A stretch of 64,000 nucleotides of DNA from contig JAHEMR010000005.1 in the NCBI GenBank assembly GCA_024643545.1, positions 109,025 to 173,024 of the forward strand. Direction: 5' to 3'. The notes below the pieces were generated by a model. It was given only the letters and a program-made list of their open reading frames with translations, did no database searches and was not told the origin of the DNA. This DNA comes from Crocinitomicaceae bacterium. GTDB taxonomy: Bacteria; Bacteroidota; Bacteroidia; Flavobacteriales_D; Crocinitomicaceae. The translations under genes and the position numbers were made by a program. Shown one piece after another: positions 19,481 to 28,621 of this stretch (position 1 is its first letter; every line of letters starts with the position of its first letter).

Positions 19481-20590
19481 ATGAATCATCAAACCGTATC
19501 TTTTTCAAAAGAAACAAACATAGAATTCTACAAAACATTAAGGTCTAGAGTAAATAATTACTTCAAGGAAAATAACCTTTCTCGTCATGCCAATGCTACA
19601 ATGGTGATTAAAACGATTACTATGTTAGCCATTTACTTGGTTCCTTTTGTATTTTTGTTTGTCGCAGGATTGAACTCTTGGGTTTATTTTCTTTGTTGGA
19701 TTAGCATGGGAATTGGGATGGCTGGATGTGGACTTTCAATCATGCATGATGCCAACCACGGTGCATATTCAAGAAATGAAACCATCAATAAGGCAATTGG
19801 TAATGTACTAATTTTACTTGGTGGAAGCGCTGTAAACTGGAAAATTCAACACAATGTTTTGCACCACACCTATACGAATGTTACCCACTTGGATGAAGAC
19901 ATTGATCCACCGGCGAAACTATTGAGATTTACGCCACACAAAAAACGTTATGCTCAACACAAATTTCAACATTTGTACGCTTGGTTTTTCTATGGGATGA
20001 TGACAATGATGTGGTTTTCTACAAAAGATTTTAAACAAGCGAAGCGCTATAAAGACAAGGATCTAATTAAAACACAAGGAACGACATATGCACGACATAT
20101 GACCTTCATCATTTTATTCAAAATAATCTATGTTGGGTTATTTATTGTTTGTCCATTTGTTTTCAGTCCTGCATCTTGGTTACTAACCTTAATTGGATTT
20201 ATTGTCATGCATTTTATCGCTGGCTTCATTCTATCCATTATCTTTCAACCAGCTCATGTTGTACCAACTTCAAATTTCCCAATGCCCGATGAATCCGGAA
20301 ACATAGAAGCTGATTGGGCTGTTAATCAACTCTATAACACCGCCGATTTTGCTCCTAAAGCGAAACTTTTCTCTTGGTATGTTGGAGGATTAAATTTCCA
20401 GGTTGAACACCACCTTTTTCCAAATATATGTCATGTTCACTACAGTAAATTAGCTGAAATTGTGAAATCAACAGCGGAAGAATTTAACCTACCTTATCAT
20501 TCTTATAAGACATTTTTAGGTGCACTTTCTGATCACACTAAGATGTTATATAACTTAGGGCATTACGATCAAGCTCCTGCTATTCATTAG
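19481..20590 (+). CDS. Membrane fatty acid (acyl-CoA/acyl-lipid) desaturase
   Basis: 369 aa di-iron membrane desaturase. Three His boxes: HDANHG (about residue 89), HNVLHHTYTN (about 125) and the distal QVEHHLFPNICHVHY (about 307), plus four or more membrane helices. The third box with Q-x-x-HH is that of front-end or acyl-lipid desaturases; there is no cytochrome b5 domain. Introduces a double bond in membrane fatty acids, probably in response to cold. Position of the bond cannot be told. Followed after 3 bp by the MmcQ/YjbR gene. Confidence 0.9.
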   Translation: MNHQTVSFSKETNIEFYKTLRSRVNNYFKENNLSRHANATMVIKTITMLAIYLVPFVFLFVAGLNSWVYFLCWISMGIGMAGCGLSIMHDANHGAYSRNETINKAIGNVLILLGGSAVNWKIQHNVLHHTYTNVTHLDEDIDPPAKLLRFTPHKKRYAQHKFQHLYAWFFYGMMTMMWFSTKDFKQAKRYKDKDLIKTQGTTYARHMTFIILFKIIYVGLFIVCPFVFSPASWLLTLIGFIVMHFIAGFILSIIFQPAHVVPTSNFPMPDESGNIEADWAVNQLYNTADFAPKAKLFSWYVGGLNFQVEHHLFPNICHVHYSKLAEIVKSTAEEFNLPYHSYKTFLGALSDHTKMLYNLGHYDQAPAIH

Positions 20591-20593
20591 AAG

Positions 20594-20944
20594 ATGTTCC
20601 TGGATGACGTAAGAAATCATTGTTTAAGAAAAATCGGGGTGACAGAAGGATTTCCCTTTGATCAGAAAACCCTCGTTTTTAAGGTTTTTGGTAAAATGTT
20701 TGCCTTAATGGATGTTGATGTTTTTGACTCATTAAACTTAAAGTGTGAACCAGAAAAAGCACTAGAACTAAGAGAGACTTTCCAGGGAGTTCAACCAGGA
20801 TATCACATGAACAAAAAACATTGGAATACTGTTTTCTTGAATGAGGATGTTTCAGATATGTTAGTTATTGAATTAATCGACCATTCTTATGATCTTGTTT
20901 ACGCTAGTTTGCCTAAAAAACTAAGGGATGAAAATCCGATTTGA
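20594..20944 (+). CDS. MmcQ/YjbR family protein
   Basis: 116 aa. Recognised by the N-terminal LRKIGVTEGFPFDQKTLVFKVFGKMFALMD, then LKCEPEKALELRETFQGVQPGYHMNKKHWNTV, the hallmark of the double-wing YjbR fold. Often called DNA-binding because of the fold (CyaY-like), but no target is known. Its 3' end overlaps the following S4 gene by 17 bp, so the two are likely translationally coupled and follow the desaturase as an operon. Confidence 0.9.
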   Translation: MFLDDVRNHCLRKIGVTEGFPFDQKTLVFKVFGKMFALMDVDVFDSLNLKCEPEKALELRETFQGVQPGYHMNKKHWNTVFLNEDVSDMLVIELIDHSYDLVYASLPKKLRDENPI

Positions 20945-21308
20945 CAAATACATTTGGTGTGTTCGACTGGCAAAAACACGATCTCAAGCCAGTGAGCTCA
21001 TCTCCAAAGGAAAAATTAGATTGAATGGTCAAGAGGTAAAGTCATCCAAAGAGGTGAAGTTAAATGACATAATTGGTGTACAAAAACACAGCGCCACCTT
21101 TGAATATAAAGTTCTTGTTTTATTAGACAAAAGACTTGGAGCAGCCTTGATACCCCATTACATTGAAGATCGCACTACAGAAGAAGAAATTCTTAAATTC
21201 AAACAATACCAACTTGCCCAAAAAGCATACCGTGAAACAGATGGAAAACCAACGAAAAAAGACCGTCGTGAGTTGGATAAATTTATGGAAGATTGGGAGG
21301 TAGATTAA
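20928..21308 (+). CDS. S4-domain RNA-binding protein (Hsp15-like)
   Basis: 126 aa. The S4 domain is at the N terminus: MKIRFDKYIWCVRLAKTRSQ, then SKGKIRLNGQEVKSSKEV. The rest is basic with a C-terminal acidic end. Hsp15 members recycle stalled 50S subunits that still carry a peptidyl-tRNA; that function is assumed from the family. Overlaps the upstream YjbR gene by 17 bp and the convergent dehydrogenase gene by 4 bp. Confidence 0.88.
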   Translation: MKIRFDKYIWCVRLAKTRSQASELISKGKIRLNGQEVKSSKEVKLNDIIGVQKHSATFEYKVLVLLDKRLGAALIPHYIEDRTTEEEILKFKQYQLAQKAYRETDGKPTKKDRRELDKFMEDWEVD

Positions 21309-22252
21309 ACAGAAAAATAGCTGATAATCTTATCCGCTAACACATCACTCAATTTAAAGTAACTTTCATTTGTCCAACCAGCAATATGAGGGCTCAACAG
21401 CACTCTGTTTGACTCTAACAAATAACCAAACTCCTCGGAATGCTCTTGATCGAAAAAAGACTCAAAACTTGACTTCTCGTATTCTAAAACATCCAGACAA
21501 GCACCTTTAATCCTATCTGATTTCAAGCCTGAAACAAGTGATTTTGTATCAACTATTTTTCCCCTTGACAGATTCAACAGATAAATGTTCCTTGTGCATT
21601 TTAACAGAAAGTCGTCATTAAAAAAATGAATGGTTTCTTTATTTTGTGGGATGTGAAAACTAATTACATCGGCTTGTTCTTGAATCGCTTTTAATGTACA
21701 TTCCTGAACAAAGTGATCACCGAAACCCGTTTTGTATTTATCAAATGCCATGACTTTGACATCAAAACCTCTGAGTTTTTTAGCAAAAGCAGCGCCATTA
21801 TTTCCATAACCAATGATCCCTATGGTTTTACCATCCAATTCTATTCCTCTATTTCCCTCACGATCCCAAATTCCTTTACGAATCTCATTGTTTGATTTCA
21901 CGATGTTATTAAATAATGCGAGCAACATTCCCAATGCATGTTCAGCAACTGCATTTCTATTTCCTTCTGGAGAATTGAACAATTGAATATTATGCTGGTT
22001 GCAAAAAGAAACATCAATATTTTCAAGACCGGAACCAGAACGTGCAACAAACTGCAAATCAGTTAATTGACTTAATATTTCACTGGAAAGCGTAATTCTT
22101 GATCGAATGACCAGACCTTTAGCATCAAGGATCCGCGGAAGCAACTCAACAGAACGTACTTTTGTTAAATCTACACATTTGTATCCGAATAATGACAAGC
22201 GTTCCTGGAGAACAGGATGAACTGTGTCAATAAAATAAACGTTTCCTCTCAT
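21305..22252 (-). CDS. D-2-hydroxyacid dehydrogenase, phosphoglycerate dehydrogenase-like
   Basis: 315 aa from the ATG at 22252. NAD-binding motif GIIGYGNNGAAFAKKL, the substrate/NAD arginine in NLSRGKIVDTKSL, and the catalytic HIAGWT near the C terminus. Resembles SerA without the regulatory ACT domain. An in-frame ATG at 22396 would add 48 residues with no family match, and a TACATTTG -7 box at 22270-22277 supports the shorter form. Could make 3-phosphohydroxypyruvate for serine or act on another 2-hydroxyacid; serC is not adjacent. Confidence 0.88.
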   Translation of the reverse strand: MRGNVYFIDTVHPVLQERLSLFGYKCVDLTKVRSVELLPRILDAKGLVIRSRITLSSEILSQLTDLQFVARSGSGLENIDVSFCNQHNIQLFNSPEGNRNAVAEHALGMLLALFNNIVKSNNEIRKGIWDREGNRGIELDGKTIGIIGYGNNGAAFAKKLRGFDVKVMAFDKYKTGFGDHFVQECTLKAIQEQADVISFHIPQNKETIHFFNDDFLLKCTRNIYLLNLSRGKIVDTKSLVSGLKSDRIKGACLDVLEYEKSSFESFFDQEHSEEFGYLLESNRVLLSPHIAGWTNESYFKLSDVLADKIISYFSV

Positions 22253-22269
22253 TTTTGGTTGGTGTTTTT

Positions 22270-22277
22270 CAAATGTA
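22270..22277 (-). promoter_or_regulatory. -7 promoter element of the hydroxyacid dehydrogenase gene
   Basis: Minus-strand TACATTTG, a perfect TAnnTTTG, 17 bp before the ATG at 22252. Confidence 0.5.
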
Positions 22278-22466
22278 CATAATTCGCAAATGAAGCGTTT
22301 AAATTGGTTCAATAAAAGAAAAATGATTTTTGTTTCGAGATACATTTTTTCATGTTTACTCAAAAAACGGCGCTCACAAATAAAACCTAACAACACATCG
22401 TGCCACCACCTTATACAACTTAAGCGAAACCATTAAAAAACCGCTTAAACAAGCTTAAAATCGATT

Positions 22467-24338
22467 TTATCGACCTAAATAGATCAGCAACACAGAAATA
22501 TCACTCGGAGAAACACCAGAAACACGGGAAGCTTGTCCTATGGTACGAGGCTTAATTTTTTTCAATTTTTCCTTTGCTTCAGTTGAAATACTTTTCATCT
22601 CATCATAATTCACATGATCCGGAATAAACAAATCTTCCAAACGTGCTAATTTGTTTGCTTGCTCTTTTTCCCTTTCGATGTATCCTTCATACTTCAATTG
22701 AATTTCTGCTTGAACAAGCACATCGGCATCTTTTTCAGCTGCTATTTTAGCTGCTTCCATGGCCTCTGGACAAATACTTAATAAATCGTTCAAACTGATA
22801 TGAGGGCGAGTCAACAGACTCGTAATTTTCACCTGTTGATTAATCTGAGTGGATTCCTTTTCTATCAAAAGCGGATTCGCTTGTTCAGGAGTAATACCAA
22901 TTCTCCGAAGCTCTTTTTTCAACCAAGAAGTTTGTTGAATTTTAAGGTGAACTCTTTCTAAGCTTTCGTCATCTGCAAGTCCTATTGCGTGACCTAAAGG
23001 TGTCAATCGTTCATCCGCATTATCTTGTCTTAAAAGAATTCTGAATTCAGCACGACTGGTAAACATACGGTATGGTTCATTCGTTCCCTTCGTAATCAAA
23101 TCGTCAATTAAGACCCCTATATATGCATCGCTTCTCGTCAGAATAAACGGTTCTTTATTATTATTTTTTAGATGTGCATTAATTCCAGCCATGAGTCCTT
23201 GACAGGCAGCCTCTTCATATCCCGTTGTACCATTAATTTGACCGGCAAAATACAATCCTTCAATTAATTTTGTTTCAAGCGTGTGTTTCAATTGGGTAGG
23301 AGGGAAGTAATCATATTCTATCGCATAACCAGGTCTAAACATTTTGACGTTTTCAAAACCAGGAATTGTCTTCAAAGCGGCTAATTGCACATCTTCTGGT
23401 AGGGACGTGCTAAATCCATTCACATATATTTCAACAGTATCCCAACCTTCCGGCTCAACAAATATTTGGTGTCTATCTCGGTCTGCGAAACGATTGATTT
23501 TATCTTCAATACTTGGACAATACCTCGGTCCCGTGCTTTTAATAGCACCGTTAAACATTGGAGACCGATCAAATCCGGTCTTTAATAATTCGTGTGTTTC
23601 TGTATTCGTATACGTAATGTAACAAGGCACCTGTTTTGTTAATGCCTTATTATTGGTGTAACTAAATTTTGAAGGGTTCTCATCTCCGTCTTGTACTTCC
23701 ATTTTTGAATAATCCAGTGAGCGTCCGTCTACCCTAGGCGGTGTTCCTGTTTTCATGCGTCCAGCTTCAAAACCCAACTGGATTAAATTTTCGGTTATTC
23801 CGGTTGAAGCCTTTTCTGCTGCGCGTCCACCACCAAATTGTTTTTCACCTAGGTGAATTAAACCATTTAAAAAAGTACCATTTGTTAATACAACTGCATT
23901 TGCGAAAACATCAATATCGAGCGATGTTTTTACACCAACAACCCTGCCTTCTTCCACTAATATCCCAACACACATGTCTTGCCAAAAATCCACATTAGGA
24001 TTATTCTCAAGCAACATTCTCCATTCCCAAGAAAACATCATGCGATCATTTTGAGTGCGCGGAGACCACATTGCTGGTCCTTTAGACATATTCAGCATTC
24101 GAAATTGTATAGCGCTTTTATCACTCACAACACCTGACCCACCTCCTAAAGCGTCTATTTCACGAACGATTTGTCCTTTTGCAACACCCCCCATTGCTGG
24201 GTTACAGCTCATTTGAGCAATGGTGTTCATATTCATGGTCAGTAATAAAACCTTACTTCCCATTTTAGCTGCCGCGTTTGCTGCTTCACATCCCGCATGA
24301 CCAGCGCCAACAACGATAACATCGTATTTATCTAACAT
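22467..24338 (-). CDS. mnmG: tRNA uridine-34 carboxymethylaminomethyl modification enzyme MnmG
   Basis: 623 aa, full length. FAD-binding [19 protein letters not shown] at the N terminus, the GidA signatures [23 protein letters not shown] and [21 protein letters not shown], and a C-terminal helical domain ending [24 protein letters not shown]. With MnmE it modifies the wobble uridine of several tRNAs. A parS site ends where only the 6-bp gap to the ATG begins (24345-24360), and in many bacteria this gene lies near the replication origin. Confidence 0.97.
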   Translation of the reverse strand: MLDKYDVIVVGAGHAGCEAANAAAKMGSKVLLLTMNMNTIAQMSCNPAMGGVAKGQIVREIDALGGGSGVVSDKSAIQFRMLNMSKGPAMWSPRTQNDRMMFSWEWRMLLENNPNVDFWQDMCVGILVEEGRVVGVKTSLDIDVFANAVVLTNGTFLNGLIHLGEKQFGGGRAAEKASTGITENLIQLGFEAGRMKTGTPPRVDGRSLDYSKMEVQDGDENPSKFSYTNNKALTKQVPCYITYTNTETHELLKTGFDRSPMFNGAIKSTGPRYCPSIEDKINRFADRDRHQIFVEPEGWDTVEIYVNGFSTSLPEDVQLAALKTIPGFENVKMFRPGYAIEYDYFPPTQLKHTLETKLIEGLYFAGQINGTTGYEEAACQGLMAGINAHLKNNNKEPFILTRSDAYIGVLIDDLITKGTNEPYRMFTSRAEFRILLRQDNADERLTPLGHAIGLADDESLERVHLKIQQTSWLKKELRRIGITPEQANPLLIEKESTQINQQVKITSLLTRPHISLNDLLSICPEAMEAAKIAAEKDADVLVQAEIQLKYEGYIEREKEQANKLARLEDLFIPDHVNYDEMKSISTEAKEKLKKIKPRTIGQASRVSGVSPSDISVLLIYLGR

Positions 24339-24344
24339 GTGTAT

Positions 24345-24360
24345 TGTTTCACGTGGAACA
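24345..24360. promoter_or_regulatory. parS site 1 (ParB/Spo0J binding)
   Basis: TGTTTCACGTGGAACA, equal to the reverse complement of the classical Bacillus-type parS TGTTCCACGTGAAACA. It lies in the 5' leader of mnmG, 6 bp from the ATG. Chromosome segregation protein ParB would nucleate here. Confidence 0.85.
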
Positions 24361-24368
24361 TTCTGATT

Positions 24369-24806
24369 TTATTCACCTACTGTTTCACGTGGAACAAATA
24401 GGTTTAAATAATAAGACTCCTTATACCTCATCTCAGCTATATCACTTTTTGATTTATCCTTGTAACCACACAAGTGAAGAATACCATGGAAAATTACACG
24501 ATTCAATTCTTCAGAATAAGGAACATTTTCTATGGAACTATTCTCTTTCACTCTGTCTAAAGAAATAATTAAATCACCATGGATAACACCCGCTTCACAA
24601 TAATCAAAGGTGATAATGTCGGTGTAATAATCATGATTTAGAAATTCCTGATTTACCTTCAATAAATACTCATCCGAACAGAGCACTATTGCAACATCAC
24701 CTAACTTAAAACATTCCGTATTAACTAATGATTTAATCGAAGACTTTAATGGAAGTAACTTTAAAAATTTAGGTTTTACGACGTCAACACAGGATAAAGA
24801 AATCAT
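24369..24806 (-). CDS. ybeY: Endoribonuclease YbeY (16S rRNA maturation)
   Basis: 145 aa. Contains the pattern VNQEFLNHDYYTDIITFDY and the metal motif HGILHLCGYKDKS. In the common form the motif is HGxLHLxGYDH with three His ligands; here the third is Asp, which I recall as frequent in Bacteroidota. YbeY processes the 3' end of 16S rRNA. The start overlaps the upstream ATPase stop by 4 bp. The last codons (VPRETVGE) are encoded by a parS site (24381-24396), so this protein tail is shaped by a DNA-binding site. Confidence 0.92.
   Translation of the reverse strand: MISLSCVDVVKPKFLKLLPLKSSIKSLVNTECFKLGDVAIVLCSDEYLLKVNQEFLNHDYYTDIITFDYCEAGVIHGDLIISLDRVKENSSIENVPYSEELNRVIFHGILHLCGYKDKSKSDIAEMRYKESYYLNLFVPRETVGE
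24381..24396. promoter_or_regulatory. parS site 2 (ParB/Spo0J binding)
   Basis: Second perfect copy of TGTTTCACGTGGAACA in the same orientation, 36 bp from the first (start to start), embedded in the 3' end of the ybeY coding region. Confidence 0.85.
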
Positions 24807-25216
24807 TTGCTGAAATAAATTATTACCTCATTTCCTAATTCATTAAACGTTACTTCATCTGACAAATTCTTCATCAGATAAATACCACGTCCATTTTCCT
24901 TTAAAATATTTTCTGGAGCTGTGGGATCTGGTAAATTGTTATAATCAAAACCATTTCCCTGATCTTTTATCTTAAAACAAAAAGAATCAATAGAATCTGC
25001 AACAGCAACTTCAATACTCAGTGCATTGTTTTGGTTATTCCCATGACAAATTGCATTATTAACTGCTTCAGTGACCGCAATTAGCACATTTCCAAACATA
25101 TCTTCTTGAACACCAAGTGTTTGACAAACTTTTTCAACCAAATTTTCAACATCAACCAATGATTGAAAATCTGTTTGCAACGTTAATGTTTCAATTATAT
25201 TAAATCCTTCTTTCAT
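24803..25216 (-). CDS. RsbW/SpoIIAB-like ATP-binding protein (GHKL fold)
   Basis: 137 aa HATPase_c domain alone. The N box is AVTEAVNNAICHGN, the G1 box DQGNGFDYNNLP and the G2 region NGRGIYLMKNLSDEV. Members act as serine kinases that bind anti-anti-sigma proteins or sigma factors. No partner STAS protein or sigma factor lies nearby, so the target is open. It is tightly coupled to ybeY (4-bp overlap) and follows the DUF4175 gene by 24 bp, an arrangement I have seen repeatedly in Flavobacteriales. Confidence 0.85.
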   Translation of the reverse strand: MKEGFNIIETLTLQTDFQSLVDVENLVEKVCQTLGVQEDMFGNVLIAVTEAVNNAICHGNNQNNALSIEVAVADSIDSFCFKIKDQGNGFDYNNLPDPTAPENILKENGRGIYLMKNLSDEVTFNELGNEVIIYFSK

Positions 25217-25240
25217 ATCCAGTATTACAGGAAAAACACA

Positions 25241-28200
25241 TTAGTTTAAGTTGAAATATTGATTTGCTCGTTCTTTGTAATACAACCTCAAAGATGGATC
25301 AGCACTTTTCAATAATTCTATTTCCTTTAATTTGGTTTTGTTATACTCTTCAAAACGGATTTTGTTACCTGAATTTATATCTTTTCCAGATTTTGACTCT
25401 CTTTTATCTTCATAACCTCTTTCCATCATAGCTTTCTCGCTTTCTAATAAACGAGTTAAAATTTCTTTTTGGCGATTTATAAGGTCTTTATTAATGTTTC
25501 TGTTGATCATATTTTTTTCCTGTTCCTTTAACTCTTTAATAAGTGGATTCAATTGATTGCCAGATCCTTTACCATCCTTATTAAGCTCATTTCGCATTTG
25601 TTCTAACCTTTGACGTATAGCCGTTTGTTCAGCGGCCATTTTTGCGATTTCTTTATTTCCTAAACCCAGCATATTTTGTCCCGAATTACCTGGCTGACTA
25701 CCCGGTTTACTTCCTGGTTTATCACCCGGCTTATCACCACCTGGATTTGGTCCTTTCTGCATTTGTTCTAATTGTTTCTTAAGCATCTCTTTCATATCAC
25801 CAGATGACATAGATTGTCCCGGTTTTGGTCGACCCTTACCAGGATTATTACAACTACCTGATCCAGACATTTCACCTTGCATCTGACTTTGCATACTTTG
25901 CAAAGCTTCATTTAATAAAAGAGCTAAATTATTGTATGATGTCATCACTAATTGTTGATGCTTATTCAGGTCTTTCTTACGGTGGTCGTCAATATCCTCG
26001 ACGGCCAAATTCTGATTAGTTTCTATCGCATTCAATTCCTTATCAATAAACGAAGCAATTTTTGGTTGGCGCTTAGCCATTGCTAATAAACTATCTTTTA
26101 TAATTTTTGTTTCGTCAATAATACGTTGTTGTCTTCTTCCTAATTTACGGTAAATAGGATCTTGACTGGTTACTTTATTGAATTTATTCATTAATGCCTC
26201 CTGGTCGAAACTTAGAGTCATTAAACTTTCCAAAATATTTCGAAGAGATTTCATGTCCTCTTCTTGCTCTTTCTTATTTGCTTGCTGTTGTTTTGCATTT
26301 AATTGATTCGCCATTGAATTCATTCCTTCAGAAGCGGACTTTTGTTTCTCGTTCGTTTTTTTCTCTTTCCCTTCTTCAATTCCTTCTTTGGCTTCTTTCA
26401 AATCCTCCGTCACCTGATCCTTTAATTCATCTAAGTTTCCTAAATCCATTGGTTTTTCCAATTCCTTATTTAGCTCATTTAATTTGTCAAGGTCCTTTTT
26501 TAATTCTTCGAATTTTTTATTTAATTCCTCCTGTTTTTTTGCTAATTCCTCTTTAGAAAGTTGCTTTTCTGCATCTTCTCGTAGTTCATCTTGTTCTTTA
26601 GCTAAATCCTTTAATTCTTTCTCTACATCATCAATGCGTTCGTTGAGCTGCATTTTCTTTAACATTTCGAGACTTCTATCGAGCTGTTTCTTCATATCCT
26701 CAGAGGATTGATTTAATTGCTCCATTTTATCCTTTACCTGTTCCTTTTCGTTTTGCTGTAACAGTTTCTCTAAATCTTCTAATAACTTTTTTAATTCGTC
26801 ATCCATTAACTCATCCAGGAGTTTTTCGATCATTTCTTGTTTCTCTAATAACTCTTGATTCATCGGAGAAAGTTGGTTTTTCTCTTCCATACTTTTATCC
26901 ATTTCATTTTGGATTTTCTGTAAGGACTCAAGAAGTGAAGACTGCTCTTCTTTTAATTGCTGCACTTTGTTTAATTTATTCCAATCCGAAGACTTAGAAA
27001 TCATCGTTTCTTTCTTTAACTGAGAGATGTTTTTTTGAAATTCCTTTGTTTTTTTCAATAATTGATCTAAATCTTCCTTCGTTTGATTTTGATCCTCCTG
27101 TCTTGAATTATTTAATTCTTCTAAACTTGGTAATTCATATGTAAATAATTGACTTTTAGCAGCTTTACTTCCATTTACACCATCGTTATCATAAACCACA
27201 AAGTAATATTCAATTTTATCTTCTAATTGAATATCTTCCCTTTTAAAATCTACGGCAAAATTGAAATTCATTTGAGATCCAACTACTTGTTGAACGGGCA
27301 TTCTCACATCTTTTTGTTGTCCATTTTTCCGTGTAATCTTATACACAAATTGCAATGATTTTAATCCATAGTCATCGGATGTAATTCCACTAAAATATTT
27401 AATTCCTTCTGAGATTGAATCCTCTTTCTGACTAACTTCTATTGTTGGATAAGCATCCTTGATGACATTCAGTTTATACTGAACCGTATCCATTCGATGT
27501 GTATACTTATTTTCTAGAATAAACTTTAATTGTTTATCCTCATTACACGTTTTAACGAACTTAAAATATTCTGACTTAAACAAGGTTTTAACTGTATTCC
27601 AAAAAACCCGTGTATTATTCGTGTTTTTTGTTTGAACTTTCCACTCAATTTGTGTTCCCTCTGGAACGGTTAAATCACCAACATTTTCTACTAATTCATT
27701 TTGTTTTCCTAAATAAGAAGGATAAGTACAAACCGCTTGAATACGACCTATCAAAGATTTACCTGTAACATTCAACTGATATTTTTGACTATCATATTGA
27801 TTCGTAGTAAAGAAAAAATGTGCATTCTTTTTTGGTTTTTTAATGCTTCCTGAAAATGTGTTTTTTGTTTTTCTAAGCAATAAAAATTTTCCATGATCAG
27901 AAACAATAAAAACCTGATTTGGAAGTTCCTTTTTCCCATTTGTATTCGATGGAACGATTTCTAATTCTACTAAAAAATCAGAACCTTCTTCAACATCTAA
28001 ATCTTTTGATACCAATTTAAATTCATATGGTGCTTTATCTTTAAATACCTTATTGTAAAAAACAACATGCTCCGTTCCTTGGGTTAAAATGGAGGGAATA
28101 AATACGGCAATTAATACAAAACATAAGAAAAGTGGAATTAAATAATTTAAATACCGTTTGTTTTCATTGATTTGAATGGCATTTTTAAAAGGTATAACAC

Positions 28201-28621
28201 TCAATTCTGCAGAACGTTGATTGACACTTGCTCTTAATAATTCAATATTTCCTTCCTGGTTTAAAAGATCATTTTGAAGTTGAAGGGTGTTTTTTAATCG
28301 ATCTGATATGGAGGGAAAAAAAGAACCAATGATTTCTGAGGCCTGAATTCGGTTAATCTGTTTACCAAATGAAATTAACTTTGAAACTGGGATCAATATG
28401 TATTTAATCAACACAAACGTATTCACACCGATAAAACCAAAAAATAAGATTGCACGGATGATGGAGTTAAACTTCCCAAAATACTCAAATGTTGTTGCAA
28501 ACAGAAAAGAACACAAGAAAATAACAAAAAAGAGTAATAAGCCCCGAATCAACTGATTCTTATAGTACTTTCGTATAAATCCGTCAATTTGATTAATGAG
28601 TTCGTCGAAACTGTTTTTCAT
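25241..28621 (-). CDS. DUF4175 family large membrane/coiled-coil protein
   Basis: 1126 aa. Two membrane helices near residues 25-75 and another near 155-175, a beta-rich extracytoplasmic part to about 500, then a very long Glu/Lys/Leu-rich coiled coil (about 505-800), and a low-complexity Gly/Pro/Ser/Lys segment (about 915-985) with GDKPGDKPGSKPGSQPG repeats before a final helical part. This layout fits bacteroidotal DUF4175 proteins, whose function is unknown. First gene of the unit DUF4175-ATPase-ybeY and the nearest gene to the AT-rich gap at 28.6-29.2 kb. Confidence 0.85.
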   Translation of the reverse strand: MKNSFDELINQIDGFIRKYYKNQLIRGLLLFFVIFLCSFLFATTFEYFGKFNSIIRAILFFGFIGVNTFVLIKYILIPVSKLISFGKQINRIQASEIIGSFFPSISDRLKNTLQLQNDLLNQEGNIELLRASVNQRSAELSVIPFKNAIQINENKRYLNYLIPLFLCFVLIAVFIPSILTQGTEHVVFYNKVFKDKAPYEFKLVSKDLDVEEGSDFLVELEIVPSNTNGKKELPNQVFIVSDHGKFLLLRKTKNTFSGSIKKPKKNAHFFFTTNQYDSQKYQLNVTGKSLIGRIQAVCTYPSYLGKQNELVENVGDLTVPEGTQIEWKVQTKNTNNTRVFWNTVKTLFKSEYFKFVKTCNEDKQLKFILENKYTHRMDTVQYKLNVIKDAYPTIEVSQKEDSISEGIKYFSGITSDDYGLKSLQFVYKITRKNGQQKDVRMPVQQVVGSQMNFNFAVDFKREDIQLEDKIEYYFVVYDNDGVNGSKAAKSQLFTYELPSLEELNNSRQEDQNQTKEDLDQLLKKTKEFQKNISQLKKETMISKSSDWNKLNKVQQLKEEQSSLLESLQKIQNEMDKSMEEKNQLSPMNQELLEKQEMIEKLLDELMDDELKKLLEDLEKLLQQNEKEQVKDKMEQLNQSSEDMKKQLDRSLEMLKKMQLNERIDDVEKELKDLAKEQDELREDAEKQLSKEELAKKQEELNKKFEELKKDLDKLNELNKELEKPMDLGNLDELKDQVTEDLKEAKEGIEEGKEKKTNEKQKSASEGMNSMANQLNAKQQQANKKEQEEDMKSLRNILESLMTLSFDQEALMNKFNKVTSQDPIYRKLGRRQQRIIDETKIIKDSLLAMAKRQPKIASFIDKELNAIETNQNLAVEDIDDHRKKDLNKHQQLVMTSYNNLALLLNEALQSMQSQMQGEMSGSGSCNNPGKGRPKPGQSMSSGDMKEMLKKQLEQMQKGPNPGGDKPGDKPGSKPGSQPGNSGQNMLGLGNKEIAKMAAEQTAIRQRLEQMRNELNKDGKGSGNQLNPLIKELKEQEKNMINRNINKDLINRQKEILTRLLESEKAMMERGYEDKRESKSGKDINSGNKIRFEEYNKTKLKEIELLKSADPSLRLYYKERANQYFNLN

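Noticed and set aside
22420..22448. Inverted repeat TTAAGCG / CGCTTAA after mnmG as terminator
   Set aside because: The loop is 15 nt and no T run follows; evidence too weak to list as a terminator.
24344..24568. Plus-strand ORF beginning MFHVEHS and containing a second FHVE
   Set aside because: The repeated peptide comes from the two parS sites; the rest is antisense to ybeY and has no family.
25660..25760. Short repeats in the DUF4175 gene as CRISPR-like or mobile repeats
   Set aside because: They encode a GDKPG/GSKPG low-complexity protein segment in frame; no spacer structure.
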